From: Pyxicephalus adspersus
Taxonomy: Eukaryota; Chordata; Amphibia; Anura; Pyxicephalidae
Assembly (NCBI RefSeq): GCF_032062135.1
Contig: NC_092860.1
Span: 129,758,769 to 129,822,768 of the forward strand
Reading direction: 5' to 3'
Length of the DNA stretch: 64,000 bases
Shown piece after piece: positions 35,873 to 47,124 of this stretch. The position numbers and the translations under genes were made by a program. Each line of letters starts with the position of its first letter. Within the stretch, counting starts at the first letter, position 1. A model generated the notes under the pieces. The model did no database searches and was not told the origin of the DNA. It was given only the letters and a program-made list of their open reading frames with translations.

Positions 35873-36048
35873 AGAGGCCTGGGGAGAGGCCTAGGGAGAG
35901 GCCTGAGGATAAGCCTGAGGGGAAGCCTGGGTAAAGGCCTGATAAGTGGCCAGGGCATGGCCTGGGGAAAGGCATGGGAGAGCTCTGAGTAGAGGCCTGA
36001 GAAGAGGCTTGGTGAGAAGTCTATGAGAGGTCTATGATGAGACCTGGG
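35873..36048. repeat. Minisatellite, about 12-bp unit AGAGGCCTGGGG
   Basis: About 15 imperfect units in register: AGAGGCCTGGGG, AGAGGCCTAGGG, AGAGGCCTGAGG, then increasingly divergent units to ATGAGACCTGGG. The proline-rich open frame on the opposite strand is a by-product of the repeat. Confidence 0.92.
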
Positions 36049-37928
36049 AAGCGGCACTCATGTGTGTTAATCAGCCAGTGGAGTTTGTAACATAGACTCG
36101 GGAACCACGGACGTAGCATAGCATCTGGAACCACAACTGTAGTATAAACTAATGTCAGGTTAGGATTTTCTTTTACTGCCTATATTTTGTTATAATTTTT
36201 ATTGAAGAAACATAGTTTACTCCTCCTGTATTCTGGAAAAAGCTATTTTGTGTTCAGTATACAACACTATTTTTGGCTTTGCAGCTGTATACTGTGTCCT
36301 GCACAAATATCACAATAGTTGAAGAAATCACAAATAAATTGCCCAGTATACAGAAATTTTTGCTTGTTCACAATCATTCTCAAAATGTCAAAGTTGAGTT
36401 GATTTATTTATATTAAAGGAAACTGTAATCCCATAAATCTCTGGGAAATATTTTATGATCCATTTCATTATAAAGGGTGCTACAAAAAATGTTTTATTTG
36501 GTAACTAAACTGTGAATAAGTGTTAAGGAAATTAAAAGTTCATGGTTCTTTTTATTTTTATCCTTCCAGCAACACACCAAATGTAAGATCATACCATGCA
36601 TTTTAGCACCATTAAGGTCTGTTTTATTTGGGTGAATAACTAAAACTATTTATTGAAAGAATATTTAATTTAGCTTATTGAAAAAACTAAAGCTCTTTTG
36701 ATTTCAACCACCCAATCATGTGCAAAAAAACTGTTTTGTTTTTTTAGAATTTTTGGATTGGGTAATCTTTGCAAAGTGAATTTCCACCACATTCACTAAA
36801 TACAATCTCCCTCAAAAAGGAAAATTCCATTTTGCTAAATTAACAGCTTAAACTCCTTTAACAAATCAACCCCAATATTTTGTTTGGAGCTGATATCTCA
36901 TGATAGTTAATGCTAAAGCCATTTACTAAGCTGTATTCATAAGCAAATTTAAATACAAAAGGTTCAGAATAATACCCATTCTTTTGAAATATTGTTGGCT
37001 GAAACTGCAGTTCATGATTGTTACATTTAAAGTCTTGTTCTTTCATGAGGCTTGGGTATGAATATGCTTTGTTACTTTCCACCGATTATGTTTTTCATTT
37101 GTTTGATCTGACAGTTAATTTTCCATGAAGTTTTTAGCTTTTTCCCTTCAAAATAAAATTCACGATACTCTTTATTGACATGTTAATTCAGCTGGACAGC
37201 AAATTACAGAAATGAATTGCCTAACACACAGGCAATAACCCTCAGTTGATTAAAAAAAGTCTGAAAATGAAGCATCCACAATCAAACCTTTAACAACCAA
37301 TTCATTTGTATGTGCTAACATCACTTGTTTGTCATTAATAATTCATAGTTTAAGGGATTGTTCATAATTAATGATGACTATTAAACTTCACTTAAAGACA
37401 ACTACAAATTATTAATTTCACACAGGAGTTCAGGTCATCATGGTATGAAAATAATGATATTAATAATGTATTTGAATTTAAATTGTCAGTGTACAGCGGG
37501 ATAGAAAGAGGATTTACAAATCTAATGTGAGCTGTAAGCAACCAGAATGAATGCAGTACCATGTTGCAGAACTTAAAGAGAAACATCAATGAAAATTAGT
37601 TTTTTCTTTTTACTTTTTTTTGTCATTGACATTGACTAGAAACAAGTATGCTTGTTCCAGGTCAGTGCCCCAAAAAAACTGAATCTTTTAATTCAGTATG
37701 GCTGCCAGATAACTAGTATTTTTATTAAAGAAAGGTCAGCAATGGCAGCTTCCATATCTCCTCATTGCATTTCTTTCATTGCAAAATCATACTTTTACCT
37801 AAGTCATATATTTTTAGTAACAGGTATTTCACTGTCAAAATACCAAACAGAGAAGGTAACCACTATAAGCTATAAGATAGGAATGTATGAAAATTAATAG
37901 AAAGAAATAGCCTGTTCATTTTTTTTAG
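36049..37928. other. Unassigned DNA with some repeat-like phrases
   Basis: No gene. The stretch 36700-36880 ends AACTCCTTTAACAAATCAACCCC, in the style of frog MITE ends (compare 57230-57390), but a matching opposite end was not defined. Confidence 0.35.
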
Positions 37929-37939
37929 ATATACAAGTA

Positions 37940-38388
37940 AGGATAAGCGAGTCAGTTTTTAAAACTCGATTTGCGACGAATTCGGCTGTTCTCGCTTAAC
38001 GGGAATTGTAGCCGAGAACCGCCGGTGTAAATTCGCTGAATGAGATAGAATTTTACTTAAATAAAAAAAATTTTAAAAAAATCACGGGCTGTGCTGATCA
38101 ATGAGTTGGTCAGAGGTTAAATGGTTCCCCCATTCAAAACCGCTAGTGCTCTCTGATTGGCTGAGGAAAGGAAAATCCTGATGACGTTAATTAACCTCTA
38201 GTGCCTGGGGATCGCACACAGGAGGATTCCCAGGGCTGCATGAATGAATGCAGCCCTGGAAATCCTCCTGTACTGATTTTCTAGAACTTCCGATGGGTTG
38301 GCGAAATCGATTTGCCGAAATTTTACGAACCCATGAGAAGTTCGAGGAAATTTTCGCAAGAATGCCGGAGGCATTCTCACTCATCCCT
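37940..38388. mobile_element. Foldback element with 11-bp target duplication (family G)
   Basis: Flanked by ATATACAAGTA at 37929-37939 and again at 38389-38399, an 11-bp direct duplication. Ends are short inverted repeats (AGGATAAGCGAG versus AGGGATGAGTGAG). The interior has a hairpin with arms 38219-38240 and 38249-38270 (21 of 22 paired) and a linker beginning GTTAATTAACCT at 38186. Target duplications of 9-11 bp are typical of Mutator-like elements, so that class is inferred. No transposase. Open frames inside are not genes. Confidence 0.82.
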
Positions 38389-38640
38389 ATATACAAGTAG
38401 TCCTTTGGTTTAGGACATTCGATATACGGACGCCTCTTAGATACCAATGGGGCTTTCCTGCTCGCTCCTGTGCGGGACAGAGGCTTGAAGGGGGGAGGGG
38501 GCCGGTTTGCATGACTTTGCTAAACACAGCTGAGGTTGTGGATGATCTTAGGGGGTTGAGCTTATTACCGAGCCTCTTGTAATTCTTTAATGACCAAGAC
38601 ACACTTTGCAGTTGTTTCTTTTTGCATTTCAAAGCACAGC
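38389..38640 (+). repeat. Interspersed repeat family I, copy 2
   Basis: CTTTGGTTTAGGACATTCGA, GGGGCTTTCCTGCTCGC, GACAGAGGCTTGAAGGGGGG and AACACAGCTGAGGTTGTGG match the reverse complement of 22640-22862. Family G is inserted at its left edge. Confidence 0.85.
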
Positions 38641-40368
38641 TTGCTGCAGAATTTAATAAATGTCTAGGCTTAAAGATTTTTTTCTTTTTGCTTTGTTTGT
38701 GATGAGCTCACAGTGAGGATTTTATACAGGAACTGACACCATGCTGCCTAATAATATGGAAACAAAGTGCAATAATGACAAGTTATTATAACAGAAAGTT
38801 ACCACAATTTTACATTTGAGAAACATTTCTTAACAAAAAGTGACTATATAGCCTGGACAAAGACTTAAAAGCTAATAAAAATGTTTTTTTTTTTTGCCTG
38901 GGCCAAATTACTTTTTTTACAGGCTGCCCTCACTAATATTTAGTATATTGGTAAATTAATTTAGGCAAATCAGTTATGTTTTTATTATTGTACCTGTGTA
39001 TTTGCTATATCACTAATGTTTCTGCACTTGGCTTGGAGTTATATTTAAAGACTAAGTTGGGCTGCACCACCTATTCATAACTGTGTATGTAAATTTTTTT
39101 AACCAAGCTGTAGAAACTGTGAAACTTCCACTTTATAGCTTCTAGGTAAAAACTCCTGTTAGAAGCCTCCATATTAAACCAGCATTATGATGATATGGTG
39201 TCAGGAACAATGCTAGAGGCACTGTATGAGGAATTTAAAATGTCACCAGTGGGGAGCATGAACCTAAATTTAACTACATGATAGCAATTCTAACAAATGG
39301 CCACAAATGCAAACTTATTCGGTATATCTATTTCTACAGCACAAACTAGTCAAATATATTAGGAAAGAATCATAGGTTTTATTGTGATACGAGAATGTTT
39401 TATATACTGAAATCTTATAGATGTTCCTAACCATGTTTACATTGATGAATTACACACTTTAATTAGTTTGCCGGTTGTGGATACTAACCTTGATTTAAAG
39501 AATCAGGTGACTGCTGGCTTAGATATATATGGATATGTTTGGTTGTCTTGGGACCTAATTAGATGATTCCTCTTGTGACTGATGAGCTGACATGCAATAT
39601 GTTACCAGTTAGGTAATTGTTATTCACTATTATCCTTCCAATGTGAAAATATAGATTGCCAGTAAAGTAATCCATTTCTCTTCTGTACTCAGGAAACTGA
39701 CTAGAACAAAACTTCAAATAGAGCACCAATTTATATATATTTATATATATCTTGTTTTTGTATTAATAATAATATAAATTCAACCAGTCAAGGGGGTGAG
39801 TGATAAACATAATTTTCAGTAATTGACTTTTGAGCAATAGTGATGCAGATGAGTCAGGTATAGGCACGGTGTTGCACCACACAAAAAAAGACCACATAAA
39901 TCTTTTTTGGGGCTAATGAGAACACTACATAAATAAAATTTTTTCACAGGCAACATTAAAATATACAAAACCTTTCCATACCATGCTTAGGGTATCTGTC
40001 AAGTTGTGTTGGTAAAGAAAAAAAGCATGACATCCCTCTTAGATCTAGACCACTTGAACAGACTATTGCATGCAACATGAATGGCATGGAAAATGAAGCT
40101 TGCAAGCTTGCAGCCCTTATTCCTGTATTATGTCAGTCCATATGGTTTTCCTCAACATTCAGGGGACCCTATGGTAATGAACAGGGCCTCATTCCTACAT
40201 CAGGTTCCAAAAAATGGATTTAGGGGTTACTTGAAGATAGGGCACTTTGAGAAAACTTAAAAGCTCCAATAAATAAAGAGGCAATCAGATATCTTGCTTC
40301 TCCCAAGAAATGAGTAAGGGGATACATTAGTACACTTTACCAATAACACAAAAAGAAATTTATACTAT
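38641..40368. other. Unassigned DNA
   Basis: No gene or recognised repeat. Confidence 0.35.
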
Positions 40369-40592
40369 GGCCCTGATTTATTAAAGCTCTCCAAGGCTGG
40401 AGAGAATACACTTTCACCAGTGAAGCTAAGTGATCAAGCATACCTGGAATGGATTTATTCAATGTCCTTTGCTATTTGCTAGCAAATGCTTTGAATACTG
40501 GACCAGATCCATCCCAGGTTTGTTGGATCACCCAGCTTTACTGGTGAAAGTGTATTCTCTCCAGCCTTGGAAAGCTTTAATAAATCAGGGCC
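40369..40592. mobile_element. Palindromic MITE family B, best copy
   Basis: A near-complete inverted repeat. The left half, GGCCCTGATTTATTAAAGCT through CTCCAAGGCTGGAGAGAATA and CACTTTCACCAG, is mirrored by the right half ending TTTAATAAATCAGGGCC. Total 224 bp, with a short unpaired centre (TTTGCTATTTGCTAGCAAA). No coding capacity. Relatives at 5193 and 55643. Transposase class is not assignable because no clear target duplication remains. Confidence 0.9.
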
Positions 40593-42254
40593 TAAGCAAT
40601 GTACAACAATATTTACTCGTTGCTAAATAAAAATTCTTGTTTGCTGCAGTAATAGCAAGTGATGTCATTGAACAGCCCTTCCCTCTTTTAGGAAATGAAG
40701 CATTTTGTGTTTGTACACACATAGGGTTGATTTACAGAAGTAATAAAGACCAGTCATCGGTCACCGGTGCAGTTAATGTGATCTCAGCAATTGTTAGGGA
40801 GCCAAATCAGATCATTACAGATAAATACAATTCACTTAACTGACAACACTTGAAAATCAAATAAAAAAATGATGTCTTTTTAAACATTAATATAATAGCC
40901 TAAGTCTGTGCTTATTCCCAGTACAGTCTACTTCTTGAAGAAATCTAATGGAGCCACATGTAAAATCTGATTGGCTGCTATATGTTACTGTAGTTGAAGT
41001 GTATGTCAAGATTCTGCTGAAAGGTAGAAGTCTCCAGTATTACAGGTGCTGCAGTTGAGCTTTGCAAGATGACAGGTTGTTCAAACATTTCAAAGCCTTA
41101 AATGTCATATCTTCAAACCTTCCACTCAGGAAATTAAAACGAAATGCTGTTCCAGCCGCTTTCTTCCCCCATCCTCGCCCTTCTTTTAAGATACATCTGT
41201 GTCACATCAAAAAGCTTTAATGTACAATAATTTAAGTCATTTTCAATTAATGTTTGATTTGAAGATCAACATTAGTTAGAAAGATAATTGGCCACTTATG
41301 TTACTAAATACTACTGCATGTTTTATTGATAGTGATATGTCTTTTTGATAATGCATGTCAGGTACAGTGACATCTTTTTGTGTCTCCAGCATTGTAAGTC
41401 TTTGAAGGTTATTTATGAAAGCAGCTTTTTCTGAAGAACTAAGGCCTGAAATTGGTTTAAGTGAAGTCGGATGAGTTCTCTGCTCATAAATTTCACAGAA
41501 AAAAAGGGCAAATTTATGTCTCTTGTTATATCTTGGGAATTGTGGGTGCCACAAAGAAAATACAATGGCTTATGGCAGAGGACAATATAAAGCATTGCGC
41601 AGTGTTGGCATTTATGTGGACAGGAGATAAATGAGTCATTGGGCTAAAACGGAATGTTCCGTGGAACATTTTATGGATATTCATATCCTGAGATTTTATT
41701 TCATGTGTAAATAGTTTTAACTACATTTTTCTTAGTTAAAATACATTTTTTTTACAGTATAACTATAGTGAGTAAAAAAAATAAATAATTTTTCAGGGCA
41801 ACATAATTAACAAATAACATCAACAACTCTGTGCTTAGGATTCAACTGAGCAAGAGTCAAAAAGTTCAAGTCCACTGATGACCACTTCTCTGGGCCAATC
41901 CTAGAAGTATTGAACAGGCAGCGAGAATATAAAACCAAAGGTAGCTAATTGTTATACAATCCAAATCCAAAAATAAGGTGAGAGTCCTGATTGTTGCATT
42001 TTTTTTGTTTGGGTATATGATATAGGATGAAAATCCCATATAGGACCTATATACAATGATGCCTCATCCCTAGCAATAGTGTCACATTTTTATTTGCTTG
42101 CTGACATATTAGTGCAATCATATTTCACAAGAAGAACTTCTAGTTCCATCACTAACTGATACAGTCAGTATCTTTGCTAAATTATCAGTACAGTAAAAAT
42201 GTTTATTAATTTTTGCATTTATATAGAACAGAGATTCGTAGCAATTTAGTCCAT
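40593..42254. other. Unassigned DNA
   Basis: No gene or recognised repeat. Confidence 0.35.
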
Positions 42255-42395
42255 AGTCATGTCAATAGCCTAATTATGTATAATGCTAACTTATCTATCA
42301 GTATATTTTTGGGATGTGGGAGGAAACCCCCATAAATATGATGAGAGCAAATAAACTCCATGCAGATATGTTCCTGGCTGAGATATTGTTTGTGA
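42255..42395 (+). repeat. Interspersed repeat family D, short copy
   Basis: CATAGTCATGTCAATAGCCT, GGGATGTGGGAGGAAACC, AACTCCATGCAGATATG; same order as 21330-21600. Confidence 0.7.
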
Positions 42396-42635
42396 GATAT
42401 AAATGTAAAGGGTTCTAGCATACTTTACTGGGGATCAGATGCACTGTGCAGGCACTTACTGCTTTCTAATAGGTTTATTTTTTTCACTGTTTTCCCTCTA
42501 CAGTACCATTAGTAACCTAAACACCAGGACCTGGTTCTTCCACACCAAAGAAAAGGGTGCTTTTAAGGGTGCCAGTGTTGCTGTCTGTCTTATGTACAGG
42601 CTTCCTGGTAAATGTCAAACAGCATAATACTCTTA

Positions 42636-42967
42636 AGCTGCGTACACACTTGCAATTTTTGTCGTTGGAAAGGATCTTTCACGATCCTTTCCAACGACAA
42701 GGGGCTGCAAGATGCATGAACGATGCTGTACATACAGCACCGTTCATGCTTTATGGAGAGGGGAGGGGGGAGAGCGACGGAGCGGTACCCTGCTGCGCGC
42801 TCTCCCCTTCCCTTTCATTACGATCGGCTGTCGTCCATCGTCCACGGATCCGGCAGGTCGGTCGTCCGGACGATGGACGACACCGACTGTACACACGGAA
42901 GATTTTCACCCGATAATTGGCCGATGCCGATTATCGGGCGATAAAAATCTGCCGTGTGTACGTAGCT
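42636..42967. mobile_element. GC-rich foldback MITE with TTA target duplication (family F)
   Basis: Ends AGCTGCGTACACAC and GTGTGTACGTAGCT are inverted repeats (13 of 14). Both are flanked by TTA (42633-42635 and 42968-42970). The interior is a chain of hairpins: 42659-42676 with 42683-42700 (18 bp perfect), 42715-42730 with 42733-42748 (15 of 16), 42830-42843 with 42868-42881 (14 bp perfect), 42909-42917 with 42930-42938 (9 bp perfect). A 3-bp TTA duplication is typical of PIF/Harbinger elements, so that class is inferred. A 119-codon open frame across it is incidental. Confidence 0.88.
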
Positions 42968-42970
42968 TTA

Positions 42971-45869
42971 GACTCCAAAGGCTCAATGGCTTAATGATGT
43001 TATAAAGGAGTAAGCTGATCAGCTTGGATCCACATTGCTAGATCATCAGTCTTCACACCTGGGAGATTCATTGATAAGGGACATGGAGGTAATAAGGTAA
43101 AAATTGTAAATATGTGGAAGGGGATAGGGAATATTTTTTTATATGACTGGAGATTGCCTTAAAAGTAGTAAAACTGCTGATTTTACCAACATTATTTGTT
43201 GAACAGAAGTAGTTTCATATGTTAACTTGAATTTGTTTTTAGTAGTAACATATTTTATAGTTCTGTCTATTCTTCCACACAATTAACTTGTTTAGGATGC
43301 CTTTAAAAAGCATAATAGAATTCCTTATAAAAATGGTCCAGAAATAAAATTAAGAAATCTATAGGACAAAAAACTAGTGATTGCTAAGATAAGTCTTTTT
43401 CTTGATGAAAGTGTTACACCTTGTGGTATTGTGTGTATGATTTATGTAAGACATAGATGATCAAACAAGTGGGGAGGTGTTTACTCTCTTTGATCAATCC
43501 TATTTCATCCCATGTATGATGTATGTTTCATCCCATGATACAATGCCACATGTGGCTTCCACTGGAGCGATCTATAGCACAGGCACATCGGTGAATGATC
43601 CCATGTTAGTTTCATGAAACCCATCACTGTATTAAAGCCTAAATGCACTTCTCTATGGAAGGTGAATTTCGTTTGTAGAACGCCCCAGGCTCCCTCTTGG
43701 CTCTGTTTCCTAAACATTTGGGACTTGAGAGGTGTCTCTGTATATCATTGTTAGAATTTCTATTTTCTGTTTCTAACTTTCTGTTGGACTCACTGTTCCC
43801 TTACAGGTACCACCTCCCATTATATTTTACTCACATTCCCTTCTTTCCTCAAGTTTATTAATCATAATAATTCTTAGCTACTTATTTACAAAATCAATCT
43901 ATCTATCTGTTTATCTCTGTCTGTCTTTTTATTACCAAGCTGAGAGTGAATAGTATAACATTAATAAAACAAATATGTCTTTTTTTTGTTTTATTGCAAG
44001 TTGTTTTCTTATCACTATAATTCTCAATTATGAACATCTGTTTATTTCTTTTCTGTCTGAGAGCAACAGATTGCAAGCATTGCAGAGTGGGAGCTCCTAT
44101 TAGATCTGTTTTATTTTATTTTTTTTTGAAAGACACCCTGTCATTAGACCATTTGTTTCAGCAATCATCTTCATAGGATTTTATATATTTTGTTACCACG
44201 TGTCATGCATGTTAGCTCAGAGTGTTCAGAAAAGAACACTGTGAACAGGCAGGTATGTTTAATTGCAGAAGGGTTATTGCCATTCCGACTCTGCATAAAA
44301 ACCCTGCCTGCATAGAATTCTGTAATGCAGAACTTTAGTTCTCCTTTATTGAAGCCTGGGTAGAAATATGCTTTAAAGCTGATCACCTAGCAGAAGTTAA
44401 ATAAATAAATAAAAACATAAATTTAAACATACTGGAGAAGAGGTGACCTTATTATTGTACCATGTTTGCATTGAATTTCTAGGCAGGTATAAGGTAATTC
44501 CAGCAAAAAAACAAAAAACAAAGTTAAAGCCTTAAGAAGCAAGAATCATTTTTGCTTTTAGTGCTCTTTTTTTTTTATTATGGCTTTATTATAGAGATGA
44601 AGGTATTTTAAAAAATCCACTCTGCTTAAATGTGTTCTGGAAATGCATAGTTCTGCAGACAATGCTGGTTTTAGGGTAGGGCAAACCAGGCTATTGCCCA
44701 GCACCTCCACCTTCGTCTGTAATGAGAAATGTGGATAGATATTTATATATGGTAAAGGCTAATAGACAAACTTCTGTAAAAAAAAAAAAGGTTACCGATC
44801 ACTGCCATAAAAACATGTACCAGAGAATACATTTATTCCTGTACAATAATTTCCTAGGTTATACATTCTGATAGCTTGTTATATACATTTTATCTATGTC
44901 ATCAACCTAGAACAAACCATATAGAACACTGAAAGGGAACGTGGTATAAATATTTAAAAACAAACATATTTTGTTAAAATGTTAGGAAGCAATGGATCAA
45001 GAATCATAGCATTGACTTTTTTCTCATACTTAAGTGGTACAAGGAAATTGAAAAGTCTATTGTTCCTGAATCTGCTATCCACACACATTTTTGATTCACT
45101 TGGCAAGAAGTTTGTTTGCTAGCTCTGAGCCAAAAAAATTCCTGCAACTGCTTCAAAATTGTCTGCCAGGTTTAATCTGGCATATCATCTGACCTGCCGT
45201 AATAAGTGCAATACATCAAGAAGAACCTCTTTAAGTAATACCAATGCTTTCTGTATATATAAAAAATTATTGGCAGGCCAGCTACAGAAAAGAAAAAGCA
45301 AAAATATAAGGTTTTTAATGTTTAGCATCACCTGCACTAGCTGAGTACAAGCAAATAAACACAATGTAACAGCTATATGACATTGCACAATATGTGTAAC
45401 TTCAATTTGCACTACACATTGTGCATTGTATGTAAATATAGTCAACACTTCTTTGTGTCTATTCTTTCACAGAGTAAATATACATAATTAGCATTGTGAA
45501 AGTTTGCTTTTTGTTACTTAGTTAAAAACAATTTAGTTTAACTTGAGAACTCTAGAAAGCAACAGAAGTAAATAGAACTTAACTCCCCTATCCAGGTTCA
45601 ACTGAAAATTCTCTGTTACTCCCATCAGTTCATCCATATTCAGGGCCCAAAGCACTTCTATTTAAACATCAGGCTAGGTCACATGCCCAAATCTTAAGTG
45701 CTAAAATTATAAGTGATTTGAGAATTAATCCAGAATTAAACCACGAATTTGAATCATCACTGAACTACCTGAATGGCTACACTACTTCTGCTGCTGCCAT
45801 CCTGAACAGTTTTTTCACCTGACTAATTACTATCCCACTCCTGGAACTTAACAAGATGACAATCTTCAC
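42971..45869. other. Unassigned DNA
   Basis: No gene supported. Short T runs and a weak CTAT-rich patch near 43895-43925. Confidence 0.35.
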
Positions 45870-46905
45870 TACAACTCATATTACAGGAGCTGCTCACATG
45901 GACTTCAGTCTCCTGCACTGCATTATGTACTCCTATGACTCACAGTTACCTGTTACTATGTATTGCTCACCCTGCACTCTCTTTGCTTGCTCTATTCCCT
46001 GTCCTCCCACCCTGTCTGTTACCTCCTTCTCTGTTTGCTCCTTCACTCTTCTGCTTTCTCTGTATGTACTTCTGCACCCTTTTTCCTTTTTTACTACTTG
46101 CTGGTTACATCTCACCCAACCCTGGTCCCCCTCACAGCTTCTCTCTTCCCTACCTTCTCACCAACATTCACCCTCCTCCTAACCTAATTACTATCCCCAC
46201 TACCTAAAAGTTCTTACCCCCTTTGTCTAGCGGTCTATGGAATGCCAGATCCATTGACAATAAATAAACTTCTATCCACAAGCTTCTCCTTTCTAAATCT
46301 CTAAATCTCCTTGCTCCCTCTGAAACTTGAATTTCCTCCTCAGACTCTGCCTCTGCTGCTGCTCTCTTCTATGGAGGCCTACACTTCACACATTCCCTAA
46401 GAGCTGGCAACAGAGTAGAGGGTGGTGTGGGTCTCCTTCTCTCACTTAACTCTACATACAGGATCCTCCCTACCCCACCCTCTCTCATTTTAACCTCTTT
46501 TGAAGTCTACTCTGCCCATCTTCTCCGCCTTTACCCCTTATTGTTGCTGTTGTCTACTGCCCCCCGGCCAGTCTCTCAATTTCTGAACATCTTTGCCTCT
46601 TGGCTCCCACATATTCTTTCCCATGACGTGCCCACCCTCATCTTTGGTAACATTAACATTGCAGTGGATGACATCAACCATCCTTCCTCAGCCAAACTGC
46701 CCTCCATTACCTCCTCATTTGGACTCACACAGAACATCAACCGCCCCACACATATCGCTGGACACACTTTAGACCTGGTATTTTACAAACTCTGCAACCT
46801 CATCCACCTTGACACCTCACCATTTCCTCTTTCTGACCACAACCTAATCACCTTCAACCTATCTAACTCTTGCCCCCCTTTGCCACATCCCAGGCCTGTA
46901 TAAGA
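45870..46905 (+). pseudogene. LINE (CR1/L2-like) ORF2 fragment: apurinic endonuclease domain, inactive
   Basis: One plus-strand frame reads through three stops (46205-46207, 46265-46267, 46328-46330). It shows SPNPGP near 46112, GLWNARSID near 46230, GVGLLLSLNSTYRILPTPPS (46427 on), TLIFGNINI near 46640, HTLDLVF near 46760 and FPLSDHNLI near 46830. This is the order of the AP-endonuclease domain that nicks target DNA for LINE retrotransposition. In active relatives the GNINI box is GDFNI, so the metal-binding Asp has become Asn; the SDH box is kept. The reverse transcriptase that should follow is absent: homology ends near 46905, shortly before a microsatellite. The pyrimidine-rich stretch 45870-46100 is probably the element's 5' region. 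Confidence 0.83.
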
Positions 46906-47030
46906 AAAATGTCTGAAAATCAAACTATGCAGTCAGAGTTATTTAAATGCAAACACTCCAACCAATATGTTTATTGCTGACTATATTGCACAAAGCATAT
47001 TTTATCTTAAGAAAGGCTCTGAAACAAGTG

Positions 47031-47058
47031 CTATCTATCTCTCTTTCTATCTATCCAA

Positions 47059-47111
<53 letters not shown>

Positions 47112-47124
47112 AATCTATCTATCT
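47031..47124. repeat. (CTAT)n microsatellite
   Basis: Tetranucleotide tract of about 90 bases with a few variant units. Confidence 0.97.

Noticed and set aside
35860..36057. Proline/arginine-rich minus-strand peptide
   Set aside because: Translation of the 12-bp minisatellite; periodicity is in the DNA, not evidence of a protein.
42557..43005. Three overlapping plus-strand frames up to 119 codons
   Set aside because: They cover the GC-rich hairpin MITE at 42636-42967 in all three frames, so none is a gene.
45856..46187. Separate small proteins upstream of the LINE endonuclease
   Set aside because: Pyrimidine-rich DNA; one frame joins the endonuclease frame, so this is the element's own leader rather than separate genes.
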